Source of the DNA: Enterobacter asburiae
GTDB lineage: Bacteria > Pseudomonadota > Gammaproteobacteria > Enterobacterales > Enterobacteriaceae
Direction of reading: 5' to 3'
Assembly: GCF_021440515.1 (NCBI RefSeq)
Contig: NZ_JAKCMV010000049.1
Span: forward strand, 1-64,000
Length of the DNA stretch: 64,000 nucleotides
Part shown: one piece after another, positions 35,735 to 48,379 of the stretch
How the letters are laid out: each line of letters begins with the position of its first letter
How positions within the stretch are numbered: position 1 is the first letter of the stretch
The notes under the pieces: model-generated
What the model saw: the letters and a program-made list of their open reading frames with translations, nothing else
Told to the model about the DNA's origin: nothing
Databases searched by the model: none
Position numbers and translations under genes: made by a program

Positions 35735-35741
35735 AAAGAAG

Positions 35742-35767
35742 AAAGGAGCCGAAAAGGCTCCTTTTTT
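35742..35767. terminator. Terminator between mntH and ypeC
   Basis: A stem of AAAGGAGCC and GGCTCCTTT with a short A-rich loop and T-run, seven bases after the mntH stop codon. The A-run on the left may also help end ypeC. Confidence 0.9.
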
Positions 35768-35782
35768 AATGCGTGATGTCGA

Positions 35783-36142
35783 TCAGTGGCGATGTCCACC
35801 GCCGTGACCGTGGCCATGTCCACGACCCGGCCCGTGGCCCCAGCCGCCGCGACGGTCGTCACGGTCGCTCCAGCCTTCGCGATAGCCGCGCTCGTAAGCT
35901 TTACGGTTATCCCAGCCGCGATGGCGGCCGTTATCATGTCTCCACCAGCGGTCTTTACGCCATTCATAATGACGATGCCAGTAGTCACGGTCGCGCCAGC
36001 CGCCACCGTCCCAGTAGTTACCGTAATTGTCGCGATCGCCAATTTGTAATTTTACTGATGGCAACAGGGTGATTTCGCCAGCTGTGGCGACCAGCGGTGC
36101 TGAAGCCAGCAATACCGCTGCAAGAATCAGTGACCTGAACAT
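35783..36142 (-). CDS. ypeC: Secreted DUF2502 protein YpeC with Gly/His-rich tail
   Basis: A 119-residue protein beginning with a Sec signal ([21 protein letters not shown], cleavage near residue 21). The start chosen has GAAGGAG upstream; an ATG five codons earlier overlaps that site. The mature protein is full of Trp, Arg, Asp and Tyr ([20 protein letters not shown]) and ends in [14 protein letters not shown], a likely metal-binding tail, longer than the E. coli one (108 residues in all). The function is unknown. The neighbour mntH makes a metal role tempting but unproven. Confidence 0.88.
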   Translation of the reverse strand: MFRSLILAAVLLASAPLVATAGEITLLPSVKLQIGDRDNYGNYWDGGGWRDRDYWHRHYEWRKDRWWRHDNGRHRGWDNRKAYERGYREGWSDRDDRRGGWGHGPGRGHGHGHGGGHRH

Positions 36143-36267
36143 ACTCTTCTCCTTCACGATCGGGGCCGCGTGCGGCCTGTTAGCGCAATATTACGGTTTG
36201 GTAAATATCCGTTTAATCGCTTCAACTCCGAATTGAATGATAAGAGCACGTTTTGCTAAAAATGCGG

Positions 36268-39106
<2,839 letters not shown>

Positions 39107-40342
39107 CTATTTGTCGTTTCGCCAGGCCATCAGCATCGGTTTGCCCGCCAGCAGAAGCCAGGCGGGCAACATGACGATACAGAGCAGCGGGATCAGCGTG
39201 GTATCCGGCACCACTACCGCCGCCATAAACAGGCTCAGCCACGCATCGCGCGTCACCACCAGTACTAAACCCAGAATCGAACAGGCAACGGTGATTGAGG
39301 CCGGAACCGCATCCACGTGCTCGTGCAGCATCAGCCCCAGCGCCACGCCGATAAACACCGCCGGGAAGATACGACCGCCGCGAAAACCACAGGCAGATGC
39401 CACCACCAGCGCGGCCAGCTTAATCAGGGCAAACAGAAGATAATCCGACACCGTAAACACCTGGCTGAAAGCAAGCTGCTGCATCTCATCCAGCCCTTTA
39501 AACAGCGTAACCGGCCCGCCGATGGCCCCGAGAATGCCGAGGATAAAACCGCCCGCGCCGAGGATCAGCACCGGATGCTTAAGCCGATGCATCAGGCGAT
39601 GCAGGCGCGGAAGACACCAGACCGCCACCATCCCGAGGGCAATGGCGATGGCCACCACAATCGCACCGCTGAAAATATCGGCGATTTGCATCTGCCCGTA
39701 GTGGGGAATGGGCAGCGAGAAGTGGGGATGGAAAAACAGGCTGGTGGTCAGCGCCCCGGCGGCTGCGGCCATCAGCGGGGCAAACAGCCTGTCCCAGAGC
39801 GGGACGTCGTTGTTGCCACTCAGGGTCTGCGAGAAAATCAGCGCGGCGGCAACGGGGGTGCCAAAGAGTGCGCCAATCGTGCCTGCCGAGGCGAGGATGG
39901 TCCAGTCCAGCGCGCCGACCCGGGGGAAAATACGCGAGCCAAGATAGACCGCCAGCGCGATATTCACCGCCATAATGGGATGCTCCGGCCCGAGGCTGAC
40001 GCCGCCCGCCAGACCAATAATCAGGGCAATAATCAGCCCCGGTAACGCCGACGGGTTCACCGGGGCGCCAATCAGCGGCTCCATCGCCGGGTCAGGCCCC
40101 GCGTGGCCGGGGCTAAAGCGCACCACCAGGCCCACCGCGATGCCGGTCAGCGTCAGCATCCCGATTATCCATCCGGGAGAGTCGATGCTGACGCCCAGCT
40201 GTTGCGGCAACGCGCCCCACAGCATCGTTTGCAGCACCGCCGCGACCTTCATCACGACGATAAGGACAAGGCTTGAGGCAATACCAATGATGAGCGCTGG
40301 AACGGCCAGCAAAAGCATGGTTCTGGCTCGCGGATGGAGCAT
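39107..40342 (-). CDS. yfeO: ClC-family ion channel/transporter YfeO
   Basis: A 411-residue integral membrane protein of the ClC chloride channel superfamily, colinear with E. coli YfeO (418). The start MLHPRARTM has family similarity and an AGGAAATC site; 19 more upstream codons are ignored. ClC-like elements are [25 protein letters not shown] (the GxEGP-like stretch) and [18 protein letters not shown]. The transported ion is unproven. It ends one base from the ipdC stop codon on the opposite strand, which suggests that the ipdC pair was inserted next to it. Confidence 0.9.
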   Translation of the reverse strand: MLHPRARTMLLLAVPALIIGIASSLVLIVVMKVAAVLQTMLWGALPQQLGVSIDSPGWIIGMLTLTGIAVGLVVRFSPGHAGPDPAMEPLIGAPVNPSALPGLIIALIIGLAGGVSLGPEHPIMAVNIALAVYLGSRIFPRVGALDWTILASAGTIGALFGTPVAAALIFSQTLSGNNDVPLWDRLFAPLMAAAAGALTTSLFFHPHFSLPIPHYGQMQIADIFSGAIVVAIAIALGMVAVWCLPRLHRLMHRLKHPVLILGAGGFILGILGAIGGPVTLFKGLDEMQQLAFSQVFTVSDYLLFALIKLAALVVASACGFRGGRIFPAVFIGVALGLMLHEHVDAVPASITVACSILGLVLVVTRDAWLSLFMAAVVVPDTTLIPLLCIVMLPAWLLLAGKPMLMAWRNDK

Positions 40343-40546
40343 GATGATTTCCTTGTACAAAACGCAATACGTTACTTTGCACATTCGACCTTTTGGCAAT
40401 AGTGCAAAAGATGCTGAAACGGTAAAGTTATTCTGTGACGAAGATCGAGTATCCTGGGGCGACTGAGTTCTGGTCGTTGTTGTTATCCAGCCTTGAAATT
40501 ACAGTGTCCCAAAGATTTATTCTGACTTTAGCGGAGCAGTAGAAGA

Positions 40547-41512
40547 ATGACAAAGTATGCTTTGGTAGGTGATGTGGGCGGCACGAACGCACGCCTTGCA
40601 TTATGCGATGTGAACAGCGGTGAAATCTCCCAGGCGAAAACCTACTCAGGGCTGGATTATCCAAGCCTGGAGGCCGTTGTGCGTGTGTATCTTGAGGAGC
40701 ATAAGGTCAGCGTTGAGGACGGGTGTATCGCCATTGCCTGTCCGATTACCGGCGACTGGGTGGCGATGACCAACCACACCTGGGCATTCTCTATCGCCGA
40801 AATGAAAAAAAACCTCGGTTTCGCGCATCTGGAAATCATCAACGACTTTACTGCGGTCTCCATGGCTATCCCGATGTTAAAGCCAGAACACCTGATCCAG
40901 TTTGGCGGCACGGCCCCGGTTGAAGGTAAACCCATCGCCGTGTATGGCGCGGGAACCGGGCTTGGCGTGTCGCATCTGGTCCACGTCGACAAGCGCTGGA
41001 TTAGCCTGCCGGGTGAAGGCGGGCACGTTGATTTTGCGCCTAACAGCGAAGAAGAGGGGATCATCCTGGAAGAGCTGCGCGCCGAGATCGGACACGTATC
41101 CGCCGAGCGCGTGCTCTCTGGCCCTGGCCTTGTGAACTTGTACCGCGCGATTGTGAAATCGGACGGTCGTCTGCCGGAAAATCTGAAACCAAAAGATATT
41201 ACCGAGCGCGCGCTGGCGGATTCGTGCATCGACTGTCGTCGTGCGCTGTCCCTGTTCTGCGTGATCATGGGGCGTTTCGGCGGTGACCTGGCGCTGAACC
41301 TCGGCACTTTCGGCGGCGTCTATATCGCGGGTGGAATTGTGCCGCGCTTCCTCGACTTCTTCACCGCATCCGGTTTCCGCGGCGGGTTTGAAGATAAAGG
41401 CCGCTTCAGAAGCTACGTGCAGGACATCCCGGTGTTTCTGATTGTGCATGACAACCCGGGCCTGCTGGGATCGGGGGCGCACCTGCGTCAGGTGTTGGGT
41501 CAGGTTCTTTAA
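40547..41512 (+). CDS. glk: Glucokinase
   Basis: Glk phosphorylates free cytosolic glucose with ATP, handling sugar released inside the cell or imported outside the PTS. The 321-residue length equals E. coli. The phosphate-binding motif [12 protein letters not shown] begins at residue 8. Other family blocks are [39 protein letters not shown] and [18 protein letters not shown]. Divergent from yfeO and convergent with ypdB, with 36 bp between their stops. Confidence 0.96.
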   Translation: MTKYALVGDVGGTNARLALCDVNSGEISQAKTYSGLDYPSLEAVVRVYLEEHKVSVEDGCIAIACPITGDWVAMTNHTWAFSIAEMKKNLGFAHLEIINDFTAVSMAIPMLKPEHLIQFGGTAPVEGKPIAVYGAGTGLGVSHLVHVDKRWISLPGEGGHVDFAPNSEEEGIILEELRAEIGHVSAERVLSGPGLVNLYRAIVKSDGRLPENLKPKDITERALADSCIDCRRALSLFCVIMGRFGGDLALNLGTFGGVYIAGGIVPRFLDFFTASGFRGGFEDKGRFRSYVQDIPVFLIVHDNPGLLGSGAHLRQVLGQVL

Positions 41513-41519
41513 GTTTCTA

Positions 41520-41543
41520 AACCCCTCTCCCGTCGGGGAGGGG
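41520..41543. terminator. Weak convergent hairpin between glk and ypdB
   Basis: CCCCTC pairs with GAGGGG around a C/G-rich inner stem in the short glk-ypdB gap, but there is no clear T-run on either side. Confidence 0.4.
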
Positions 41544-41548
41544 TTCCC

Positions 41549-42280
41549 TCATAAGTGCATCAGCTGGCGAAACTCTTTTACCTTGCTGCGACTCACCGGC
41601 ACCTGAAAATCCAGATCCTTTAGCCGCAAAATGTAGGTGTTGTTAAACCACGGCTCGATCTCGCGGATCTTATTGAGATTGACGCAAAACGAGCGGTGGC
41701 AGCGGAAAAAATGCGCCGCCGGCAGCTTGCTGCAAAACTCGGTGATGTTCATCGCCATCACGTAGGATTCGCGGCGGGTATAGACAAAGGTCATCTTCTC
41801 GTGGGCTTCGGCGTAATAAATATCGTCGATAGGCGTCACGATGATCCGCTCGTCTTTCACCAGATTGATGGTGTCATTTTCGCGCGTGACCGGGCTGGCC
41901 GCGGCCGGTGCGCTCTGCTGCTGCCAGGCGGCCTCCAGCTTTTGCAACATGCTGACAATCCGCGATTCCTGATAGGGCTTGAGGATGTAATCGAACGCCT
42001 CCAGCTCGAACGCCTCGACCGCGTGCTCTTTCCAGGCGGTAACGAACACGATAAACGGCTTATGGGCAAACTGGTTGATGTTTTGCGCCAGCAGCACGCC
42101 GTCCAGCGACGGAATATTGATATCCAGGAAAATGGCGTCGACCCGGTTGTGCTGCAAAAACTTCAGCACGTCCAGGCCATCGTCGAACGTGCCCACAATC
42201 TCCATCTGGCTGTGTGTTTTAATCAGCCAGCTCAGCTCCTGTTGAGCCAGAAACTCATCTTCTACGATGATGACGTTCAT
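41549..42280 (-). CDS. ypdB: LytTR response regulator YpdB (PyrR)
   Basis: The response regulator of the YpdAB system, which in E. coli senses extracellular pyruvate and activates the yhjX transporter gene. The 243-residue protein has a receiver domain (phospho-acceptor Asp53 in AIFLDINIPS) and a C-terminal LytTR DNA-binding domain (from about 140; YVMAMNITEFCSKLPAAHFF and RCHRSFCVNLNKI). It starts 13 bases after ypdA and is co-transcribed. In E. coli the PTS genes fryABC and ypdEF lie between glk and this pair; none are here. Confidence 0.93.
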   Translation of the reverse strand: MNVIIVEDEFLAQQELSWLIKTHSQMEIVGTFDDGLDVLKFLQHNRVDAIFLDINIPSLDGVLLAQNINQFAHKPFIVFVTAWKEHAVEAFELEAFDYILKPYQESRIVSMLQKLEAAWQQQSAPAAASPVTRENDTINLVKDERIIVTPIDDIYYAEAHEKMTFVYTRRESYVMAMNITEFCSKLPAAHFFRCHRSFCVNLNKIREIEPWFNNTYILRLKDLDFQVPVSRSKVKEFRQLMHL

Positions 42281-42293
42281 CGGTTACTCCGGC

Positions 42294-43991
42294 CTATGGC
42301 AACAAGGAAATCGGCGTCTGCACGGCGGTGCGTTCGTGCGGGACATAAAAAGCTATCTCGGTGCCAGGCTCCAGACGGCGAATATGCAGCCCCTCGCCGT
42401 ACAGCAGCTTGACCCGGTGATGCACGTTTAACAGGCCAATTTTATTGCCCGGCATCTCGTTTGACTCCACGCGCTCAATGACTTTTGGATCGATACCGTG
42501 CCCGGTATCGCGCACCGCAATGCGCACGCGGTTGCCGCTCTCGGTTACGCTGATGGTCACCACCCCTTTGCCTTTGCAGGGCTGAATGCCGTGGACGATG
42601 GCGTTTTCCACCAGCGGCTGGATCAGCAGGCTTGGGATCACGCAGTTGACCTCTTCATCGATATCGTAGATGACCGTCAGCTTGTCGCCAAAGCGCGCCT
42701 GCTCAATGGCGATGTAGTCTTTGATCTGATACAGCTCTTTTTTGATGTCGATCTGCTCGTCGTCTTTCAGCTCAATGTTGTAGCGCAGATAGCGCGACAG
42801 ATTAAAAATCAGCTGGCGCGCGGTGTCCGGATTCAGGCGAATGGAGGACGAAATGGCGTTCAGCGCGTTAAACAGAAAATGGGGATTAATTTTACTTTGC
42901 AGCGCGCGCAGCTCTGCCTTATTTGCCATCTCGCGCAGCTGCTCCGCGCGGGACACCTCAAGCTGGGTCGAGATAATCTGCGACAGGCCAATCGCCATCT
43001 CCTGTAGCGTTGAAGTGATCTGGTGCGCGTGGCAGTAATAAATTTTCAGCGTCCCGGTCACGACCCCTTTTTCCCACAGCGGGATCACCAGCATCGAGTG
43101 AATTTCCGGGGTCCGGTGGGCTTCATCATTGTTTTTAATGATGATTTTACCGTAGTTAATCGCCTGGCGGGTGGTGGGGCTGATGGTGTCATCGTTGTCG
43201 CGGTAGTTGTGCTCCCCCACGCCAACGTAGGCCAGTACGTGGTCGATATTGGTGATAGCCACGGCATCGGCGTGAATGTCCCGGCGGATGATGTCGCACA
43301 CCTGGCGCAGGGATTCGGCGTTTACGTGGCGAAACAGCGGCAGCGTTTTGTTGGCAATATCAAGCGCCAGCTTGGCCTGACGGGCGGCGCTGGCCTCTTT
43401 TTCGCCCTCAACGCTCTGTACCAGCAGCACGATAAACCCGATGCAGACGCTGCCGAGGATCATCGGAATACCGATTTTCGAGACAATATCCAGCCCCAGC
43501 GCGGTCGTCGGCGCCCAGGCTACCACCAGGATCATGGTCAGGGTTTCGCAGATCATCCCGGCGATGATCCCCGCCCGCCAGTGCTGCTTTTTCGGGATCT
43601 TACGGTTGATGATGCCGGAGAAGATCCCGGCGATGATGCTGGTAATAAAACAGGGGATCGCCGTGACGCCGCCGATATCGATCAGGTAGCGGTGGGTGCC
43701 CGCAATCACGCCGGTGATAATCCCAACCCACGGGCCAAACAAGATCCCGCCGGACATCACCGCGATAATGCGCACGTTCACCAGCGAGCCTTCGACCGGC
43801 ACGCCGGACCAGGTGCTGAAGAGGGCGAACATGGAAAAAATTGCCGTTACCGCCAGCAGCTCTTTCGGCGAGTGGGCGGATTTATGGAGCAGCTCGCGAA
43901 ACAGGCGGATGCGGATCAGAAAGAAGAGGCAGATCAGCATTAACGCCGCGCGGTCAAACACCGCCAGGAGCATATTGAATATTTCGTGCAC
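42294..43991 (-). CDS. ypdA: LytS-type sensor histidine kinase YpdA (PyrS)
   Basis: The 565-residue membrane sensor of the YpdA-YpdB pyruvate-sensing system. The order is an N-terminal 5TM-LYT sensor with about six helices (1-195), a GAF domain (about 215-345), and a LytS-type kinase with His371 in [16 protein letters not shown] and the N-box near 460-470 ([14 protein letters not shown]). The ATPase GxG motif is in [10 protein letters not shown]. It leads the ypdA-ypdB operon and is divergent from alaC across a 385-bp region. Confidence 0.93.
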   Translation of the reverse strand: MHEIFNMLLAVFDRAALMLICLFFLIRIRLFRELLHKSAHSPKELLAVTAIFSMFALFSTWSGVPVEGSLVNVRIIAVMSGGILFGPWVGIITGVIAGTHRYLIDIGGVTAIPCFITSIIAGIFSGIINRKIPKKQHWRAGIIAGMICETLTMILVVAWAPTTALGLDIVSKIGIPMILGSVCIGFIVLLVQSVEGEKEASAARQAKLALDIANKTLPLFRHVNAESLRQVCDIIRRDIHADAVAITNIDHVLAYVGVGEHNYRDNDDTISPTTRQAINYGKIIIKNNDEAHRTPEIHSMLVIPLWEKGVVTGTLKIYYCHAHQITSTLQEMAIGLSQIISTQLEVSRAEQLREMANKAELRALQSKINPHFLFNALNAISSSIRLNPDTARQLIFNLSRYLRYNIELKDDEQIDIKKELYQIKDYIAIEQARFGDKLTVIYDIDEEVNCVIPSLLIQPLVENAIVHGIQPCKGKGVVTISVTESGNRVRIAVRDTGHGIDPKVIERVESNEMPGNKIGLLNVHHRVKLLYGEGLHIRRLEPGTEIAFYVPHERTAVQTPISLLP

Positions 43992-44376
43992 GGGTGAACC
44001 TGGGAATTCGGGAAAAATCTATGATAGAAAACCTGCGGCATAATGACCAGCTATGCATCACTCTTATGAAATGAGGATAAACCATAATTATCAAAGGGGA
44101 TTATCACGGAGTGGCTGAAATAGGTCGGCTATTTTCCTGAGGACGCGGAGAAGGTAATCATATTGATATCATTGTGTTAAACAACAGAAAACAATGATTC
44201 GTTTCTTCACGACTGATTCCGCTTTTACGGAAATCTGTGTTCCCGTTTTAGGCTGACGACTTTTTTTTACTTCCCCTCTCGACAGCCGGAATTTTTTCAG
44301 GTTATTTAATAAACACGCCACAGTCGTGGCAGCGTCGCTCGGACGGTCCGGGCGCTAACGTGAATCTGAGGAAATT
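43992..44376 (+). promoter_or_regulatory. Long region between ypdA and alaC
   Basis: No established gene is visible. On the plus strand a 20-codon frame runs from ATG at 44194 to TGA at 44256, ending in ...VPVLG, but its ribosome-binding site is poor. It encloses a short hairpin (TTCCG, CTTTTA, CGGAA) and is followed by an eight-T run at 44263-44270. Further hairpins such as CCACAGTCGTGG lie closer to alaC. The region may hold a long alaC leader; attenuation is only a possibility. Confidence 0.4.
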
Positions 44377-45600
44377 ATGGCTGACTCCAGTCCTGAACGC
44401 CGTTTTACGCGCATCGATCGCTTACCCCCTTACGTTTTTAATATCACTGCTGAACTCAAAATGGCTGCGCGTCGGCGCGGCGAAGACATTATCGATTTCA
44501 GCATGGGTAACCCTGACGGCCCTACGCCGCCGCACATCGTCGAGAAACTATGTACCGTTGCCCAGCGTCCCGATACGCATGGCTACTCGACCTCTCGCGG
44601 CATTCCTCGTTTACGTCGTGCGATTTCTCGCTGGTATCAGGATCGCTATCAGGTAGATATCGATCCGGAAAGCGAAGCCATTGTCACCATCGGCTCGAAA
44701 GAGGGGCTGGCGCACCTGATGCTGGCGACGCTGGATCACGGTGATACCGTGCTGGTGCCAAACCCAAGCTACCCGATCCATATCTACGGTGCGGTGATTG
44801 CCGGGGCGCAGGTTCGCTCCGTGCCGCTGGTGGAGGGCGTCGACTTTTTCAACGAGCTGGAACGCGCCATTCGCGAAAGCTACCCGAAACCGAAGATGAT
44901 GATCCTCGGCTTCCCGTCAAACCCGACGGCCCAGTGCGTGGAGCTCGATTTCTTCGAGAAGGTCGTCGCGCTGGCTAAGCGCTACGACGTGCTGGTGGTG
45001 CACGATCTGGCCTATGCCGACATCGTGTATGACGGCTGGAAAGCCCCGTCGATTATGCAGGTTCCCGGCGCGCGGGATGTGGCGGTGGAGTTCTTTACGC
45101 TCTCCAAAAGCTACAACATGGCCGGCTGGCGCATTGGCTTTATGGTAGGTAACAAAACGCTGGTGAGCGCACTGGCGCGTATTAAGAGTTACCACGATTA
45201 CGGCACATTCACCCCGTTGCAGGTGGCGGCTATCGCGGCGCTGGAGGGGGATCAGCAGTGCGTGAAGGATATCGCCGCGCAGTATAAGCGTCGTCGCGAC
45301 GTGCTGGTGAAAGGGCTGCATGAAGCGGGCTGGATGGTCGAGATGCCGAAGGCGTCGATGTACGTGTGGGCGAAAATTCCCGAGCAGTACGCGCACATGG
45401 GGTCGCTGGAGTTTGCGAAAAAGCTGCTTCAGGACGCGAAGGTGTGTGTCTCGCCGGGCGTCGGCTTTGGCGAGTATGGTGATACCCACGTGCGCTTTGC
45501 GCTGATCGAAAACAGCGATCGTATTCGCCAGGCGGTGCGCGGCATCAAGAGCATGTTCCGTGCCGATGGGCTGCTGGCATCGAAAAGCAACACGGAGTAA
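44377..45600 (+). CDS. alaC: Glutamate-pyruvate aminotransferase AlaC
   Basis: AlaC makes L-alanine from pyruvate with glutamate as amino donor. The 407-residue class I/II PLP aminotransferase compares with 412 in E. coli. The PLP lysine is Lys244 in [14 protein letters not shown], and substrate-binding features include [14 protein letters not shown] and [12 protein letters not shown]. The ATG follows GAGGAAATT. It lies next to a pyruvate-sensing two-component system, so three neighbouring genes concern pyruvate. A strong terminator follows. Confidence 0.95.
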   Translation: MADSSPERRFTRIDRLPPYVFNITAELKMAARRRGEDIIDFSMGNPDGPTPPHIVEKLCTVAQRPDTHGYSTSRGIPRLRRAISRWYQDRYQVDIDPESEAIVTIGSKEGLAHLMLATLDHGDTVLVPNPSYPIHIYGAVIAGAQVRSVPLVEGVDFFNELERAIRESYPKPKMMILGFPSNPTAQCVELDFFEKVVALAKRYDVLVVHDLAYADIVYDGWKAPSIMQVPGARDVAVEFFTLSKSYNMAGWRIGFMVGNKTLVSALARIKSYHDYGTFTPLQVAAIAALEGDQQCVKDIAAQYKRRRDVLVKGLHEAGWMVEMPKASMYVWAKIPEQYAHMGSLEFAKKLLQDAKVCVSPGVGFGEYGDTHVRFALIENSDRIRQAVRGIKSMFRADGLLASKSNTE

Positions 45601-45615
45601 TCCCGGAAAGCGGCC

Positions 45616-45649
45616 AAAAAAACAGGAGCCAATGGCTCCTGTTTTTTTT
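45616..45649. terminator. Terminator between alaC and ypdK
   Basis: A 12-bp stem (AAAACAGGAGCC, AAT loop, GGCTCCTGTTTT) with A-run and T8, suited to end both alaC and the convergent small gene ypdK. Confidence 0.93.
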
Positions 45650-45660
45650 GTTTCTCTCGA

Positions 45661-45732
45661 CTAAATCATGAGAGCAAAGGTTCCGGCCCAGACTAAAACA
45701 ATCACCGAAATGCCCATAAAGAAATATTTCAC
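45661..45732 (-). CDS. ypdK: Small membrane protein YpdK (23 residues)
   Basis: Too short for normal gene finding. Read on the minus strand from a GTG, it encodes MKYFFMGISVIVLVWAGTFA plus LMI, a single hydrophobic helix almost the same as E. coli YpdK (23 residues), which has been shown to be made. A GGAG site lies nine bases upstream. A competing ATG nine bases earlier opens another frame that has no such similarity. It lies between alaC and lpxP, as in E. coli. The function is unknown. Confidence 0.85.
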   Translation of the reverse strand: MKYFFMGISVIVLVWAGTFALMI

Positions 45733-46025
45733 GTTTCATCGCTCCGCGTATCTTGTGGTACGCATTAAAAAACAGAGTCCACCTGATGATAGAGAACTGA
45801 AATCGGGCTTTTCGCCGCTAACTTCAGCTCAGAATTCTGTGCTTTCCTGTTGCCAGACGGCGCTAATGTACGCCTAAAAAACAGGGGTGACAAGCGGCAT
45901 TTTCTTAAATCATTTTAGTAACTTACGAGTGTCGGGGAACGGCGACAGTTTGATTTCAGGCCGCAATAAATTCCCGTTGAGCGACGGTTAGAAAAAGGTT
46001 TCACAAGGTAATGACAGGTGATTGA
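45733..46025. other. Gene-free region between ypdK and lpxP
   Basis: About 290 bp that should hold the ypdK promoter (minus strand). I see no credible open frame with a ribosome site, and no RNA gene that I recognise. The lpxP terminator closes it on the right. Confidence 0.5.
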
Positions 46026-46056
46026 AAAGGTTAGTTTCTTAGCGAAACTAACCTTT
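46026..46056 (-). terminator. lpxP terminator
   Basis: A perfect 13-bp stem (AAAGGTTAGTTTC, five-base loop, GAAACTAACCTTT) followed on the minus strand by TTTTC, 10 bases beyond the lpxP stop codon. Confidence 0.88.
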
Positions 46057-46065
46057 AAAAGAGGC

Positions 46066-46983
46066 TTAGATATAGAGTGAGGCTTCGCCGAGAGGGCGGG
46101 TTTTGAAACGGCGGTGCATCCACAGATACTGCTCCGGCGCACGCATAATTTCCGTTTCGATTACTTTATTGATGAACGCAGCGGCTTCGCACTCTTTTTC
46201 CGGGTAGTTAGCCATCTCAGGAGAGATATGCAGACGGTAGCCCGATTTATCCGCTTTTCGCACCATGGTCACGGTTAGCATCGCCGCACCGGACAGGCGA
46301 GAAATCACGAAGGTACCGTTAGTCGTGGCAACGTTCTGAACCGCAAAGAACGGGGCGAAGCTGCTGCCTTTACGGCCATAATCCTGATCGGGCGCAAACC
46401 AGACGGCTTCGCCTTTTTTCAGCGCACCGACCATGCCGCGCAGGTTGTTACGACTGATCATCGCTTTGTTGGAACGCATGCGCCCGCGCGTTTGCACCCA
46501 CTCCATCACCGGGCTGTTATGCGGGCGATAGGTTGCCATCATTGGCTGGCACAGCCCCATGACGCGACCGCCCAACTCCAGCGACATAAAGTGAACGCCG
46601 ACAACCATCACGCCACGGTTTTGCATCTGCGCGCGTTTCAGGTTTTCCAGACCCTCAACATCAAACCATTTACGTACGCGCTCGTCTGGCCAGAACCAGG
46701 CCATACCGGTTTCGAGTAAAGCCATTCCGATAGATTTGAAGTTCTCGGAAATGAGTTTTTCACGCTGCTGCTCGTTGTACTGCGGGAAGCAAAGCTCAAG
46801 ATTTTTACGGGCGATAGATTCACGACGCTTGAGGAAGTGGCGAGACGCGCTGCCGAGCTTCGAACCCAGCAAACGCAATACCGGATAAGGAAGTTGTACT
46901 AACAGCCAGAGAACGCCAAGACCAAACCAGGTAAACCAGTAACGCGGGTGGAGAAACGAACGTTTAAAATTGGATTCAGACAA
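46066..46983 (-). CDS. lpxP: Lipid A palmitoleoyltransferase LpxP
   Basis: LpxP adds palmitoleate to lipid A in place of laurate at low temperature. The 305-residue protein has one N-terminal membrane helix (about 17-35) and the lipid A acyltransferase catalytic HX4E motif (GVHFMSLELGG, around 129-139). LpxP and LpxL are paralogues; the choice of LpxP rests on position beside alaC and ypdK as in E. coli, and on sequence resemblance. A cold-inducible promoter would be expected in the region above it. Confidence 0.9.
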   Translation of the reverse strand: MSESNFKRSFLHPRYWFTWFGLGVLWLLVQLPYPVLRLLGSKLGSASRHFLKRRESIARKNLELCFPQYNEQQREKLISENFKSIGMALLETGMAWFWPDERVRKWFDVEGLENLKRAQMQNRGVMVVGVHFMSLELGGRVMGLCQPMMATYRPHNSPVMEWVQTRGRMRSNKAMISRNNLRGMVGALKKGEAVWFAPDQDYGRKGSSFAPFFAVQNVATTNGTFVISRLSGAAMLTVTMVRKADKSGYRLHISPEMANYPEKECEAAAFINKVIETEIMRAPEQYLWMHRRFKTRPLGEASLYI

Positions 46984-47302
46984 AATAGAGAACCTTTGTA
47001 AAGCCTGCTAACGTAGCGCACATTCGCACTACTACATGCCACTAAGACCGGAGAACGAGGTCAGGGTTGCAGGCTTTACCGATCTTTACGGCCTTGCCTG
47101 TCCACTGCTGACGTTGGGTGGGCGCGATAATGTAGCACCGTTACTATTGCTGTGCTATGGCGTGAATTGACTAAAAAAGCTACAGTGGTGCAGGTGCTTG
47201 ATTTGCATAAAATTGCACTTTGAATATCCACAAAAAATTCTTATTTTTCAGATAATTTAAAGGTCTTGAGAAAGAAAAGAGAGGGGTTAAGCGCGTGGAA
47301 AG
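46984..47302. other. Gene-free region between lpxP and tRNA-Arg
   Basis: About 320 bp without a credible gene. The right half is AT-rich. It should hold the lpxP promoter (minus strand), and its right end is the 3' flank of the tRNA-Arg gene. No integrase, att repeat or prophage remnant is visible, although E. coli K-12 carries a prophage at the homologous place. Confidence 0.5.
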
Positions 47303-47374
47303 TGTCCCCTGCAGGAATCGAACCTGCAACTAGCCCTTAGGAGGGGCTCGTTATATCCATTTAACTAAGGGGAC
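47303..47374 (-). tRNA. argW: tRNA-Arg (CCT anticodon), without encoded CCA
   Basis: The cloverleaf is complete: acceptor GTCCCCT with AGGGGAC, anticodon loop around CCT, T-arm GCAGGTTCGATTCCTGC and discriminator A. The three following bases are CTT, not CCA, so the end must be added by nucleotidyltransferase. The gene corresponds to E. coli argW, whose 3' end is an integration site for lambdoid and related prophages; none is present here. Confidence 0.92.
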
Positions 47375-47385
47375 GAAGCGGCACG

Positions 47386-47414
47386 AGTATAGCCTTATTT
47401 ACACTTAGCGTTAA
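47386..47414 (-). promoter_or_regulatory. tRNA-Arg promoter
   Basis: On the minus strand: TTAACG, exactly 17 bases, TATACT, with the tRNA starting 11 bases after the -10. Confidence 0.8.
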
Positions 47415-47449
47415 GCTCAATGCCGCCTGACTGCTCAAAGAGTCATCAT

Positions 47450-48379
47450 TCAGGACGATTTTTTTGTCGATTTTTCATCGTTTTCCTTCGCCTTGAGTTC
47501 AGCTTTGCGCTTGTTGGACATGTCATTGCGGATTTGCGCATGGCTCAGCAGGGCGAAAATAAAGGTCCCGCCGATGATATTTCCCGCAAGCGTGGGTATG
47601 GCGAATGGCCAGAAGAAATCGCTCCAGTGCAGCGTACCGTTAAAGACTAAATAAAGAATTTCAACGGTGCCGACAACGATGTGGGTGGTGTCCGCCAGCG
47701 CGATAAGCCAGGTCATCAGGATGATCACCACGATTTTTGCGCTGCCCGCGGATGGGAACATCCATACCATGGTCGCGATAATCCAGCCTGAAATAATCGC
47801 GTTTGAGAACATCTCAAGCGGCGTGTTTTCCATCACATCCATGCCAATTTTCACGAACGCATCACGGGTGGGTTCATCAAATATTGGCATATATTCGAAT
47901 GCCCAGGCCGCAATCCCTGTCCCTATCAGGTTACCCAGCAATACCACGCCCCACAGGCGCAGCAATAAGCCGACGTTACCGAGGGTCGGGTTTTGCATTA
48001 CCGGCAGTACGGCGGTGACGGTGTTTTCCGTAAACAGCTGCTGGCGCGCCATAATGACGATGACAAAGCCAAACGTGTACCCAAGGCTCTCCAGTAAAAA
48101 CCCGCCGGGTACCCCTTCCAGATGAACGTGAAAAATCCCTTTCGCCAGCAGCGACGCGCCCATCGATAAGCCAGCGGCAATCGCGGACCATAGCAGTGCC
48201 ATGGCGTCGCGCTCCATCTCCTTTTCCCCATCCTGGCGAATATGTTCGTGGATTGCCATCGCCCGCGAGGGCAGACGTTCCTCATCCACTTCTATTTTTT
48301 CGCCCCGGCTATTCTCCTCGCTTTCCACTTCATGCTCGTCTTCATTTTCACCAATTCTTTCTTTACTGATTTCCTTCAT
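47450..48379 (-). CDS. yfdC: Formate/nitrite transporter-family protein YfdC
   Basis: A 309-residue membrane protein of the FNT family (E. coli YfdC 310). The start MKEISKERIGENEDE has a GGAG site upstream; 40 more codons are open without family similarity. A long acidic cytoplasmic head (to about 60) precedes six membrane helices. FNT-type elements are AIAAGLSMGASLLAKGIF and ALADTTHIVVG. The C terminus is strongly basic. The substrate is unknown. Divergent from mlaA. Confidence 0.92.
   Translation of the reverse strand: MKEISKERIGENEDEHEVESEENSRGEKIEVDEERLPSRAMAIHEHIRQDGEKEMERDAMALLWSAIAAGLSMGASLLAKGIFHVHLEGVPGGFLLESLGYTFGFVIVIMARQQLFTENTVTAVLPVMQNPTLGNVGLLLRLWGVVLLGNLIGTGIAAWAFEYMPIFDEPTRDAFVKIGMDVMENTPLEMFSNAIISGWIIATMVWMFPSAGSAKIVVIILMTWLIALADTTHIVVGTVEILYLVFNGTLHWSDFFWPFAIPTLAGNIIGGTFIFALLSHAQIRNDMSNKRKAELKAKENDEKSTKKSS

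Noticed and set aside
35786-36049. Val/Ala-rich frame antisense to ypeC
   Set aside because: It is the reverse reading of the Trp/Arg/Gly/His codons of ypeC; no ribosome site or domain.
45545-45739. 64-codon frame overlapping ypdK and the alaC end
   Set aside because: It runs through the alaC terminator; the GTG-started ypdK frame has the E. coli match instead.
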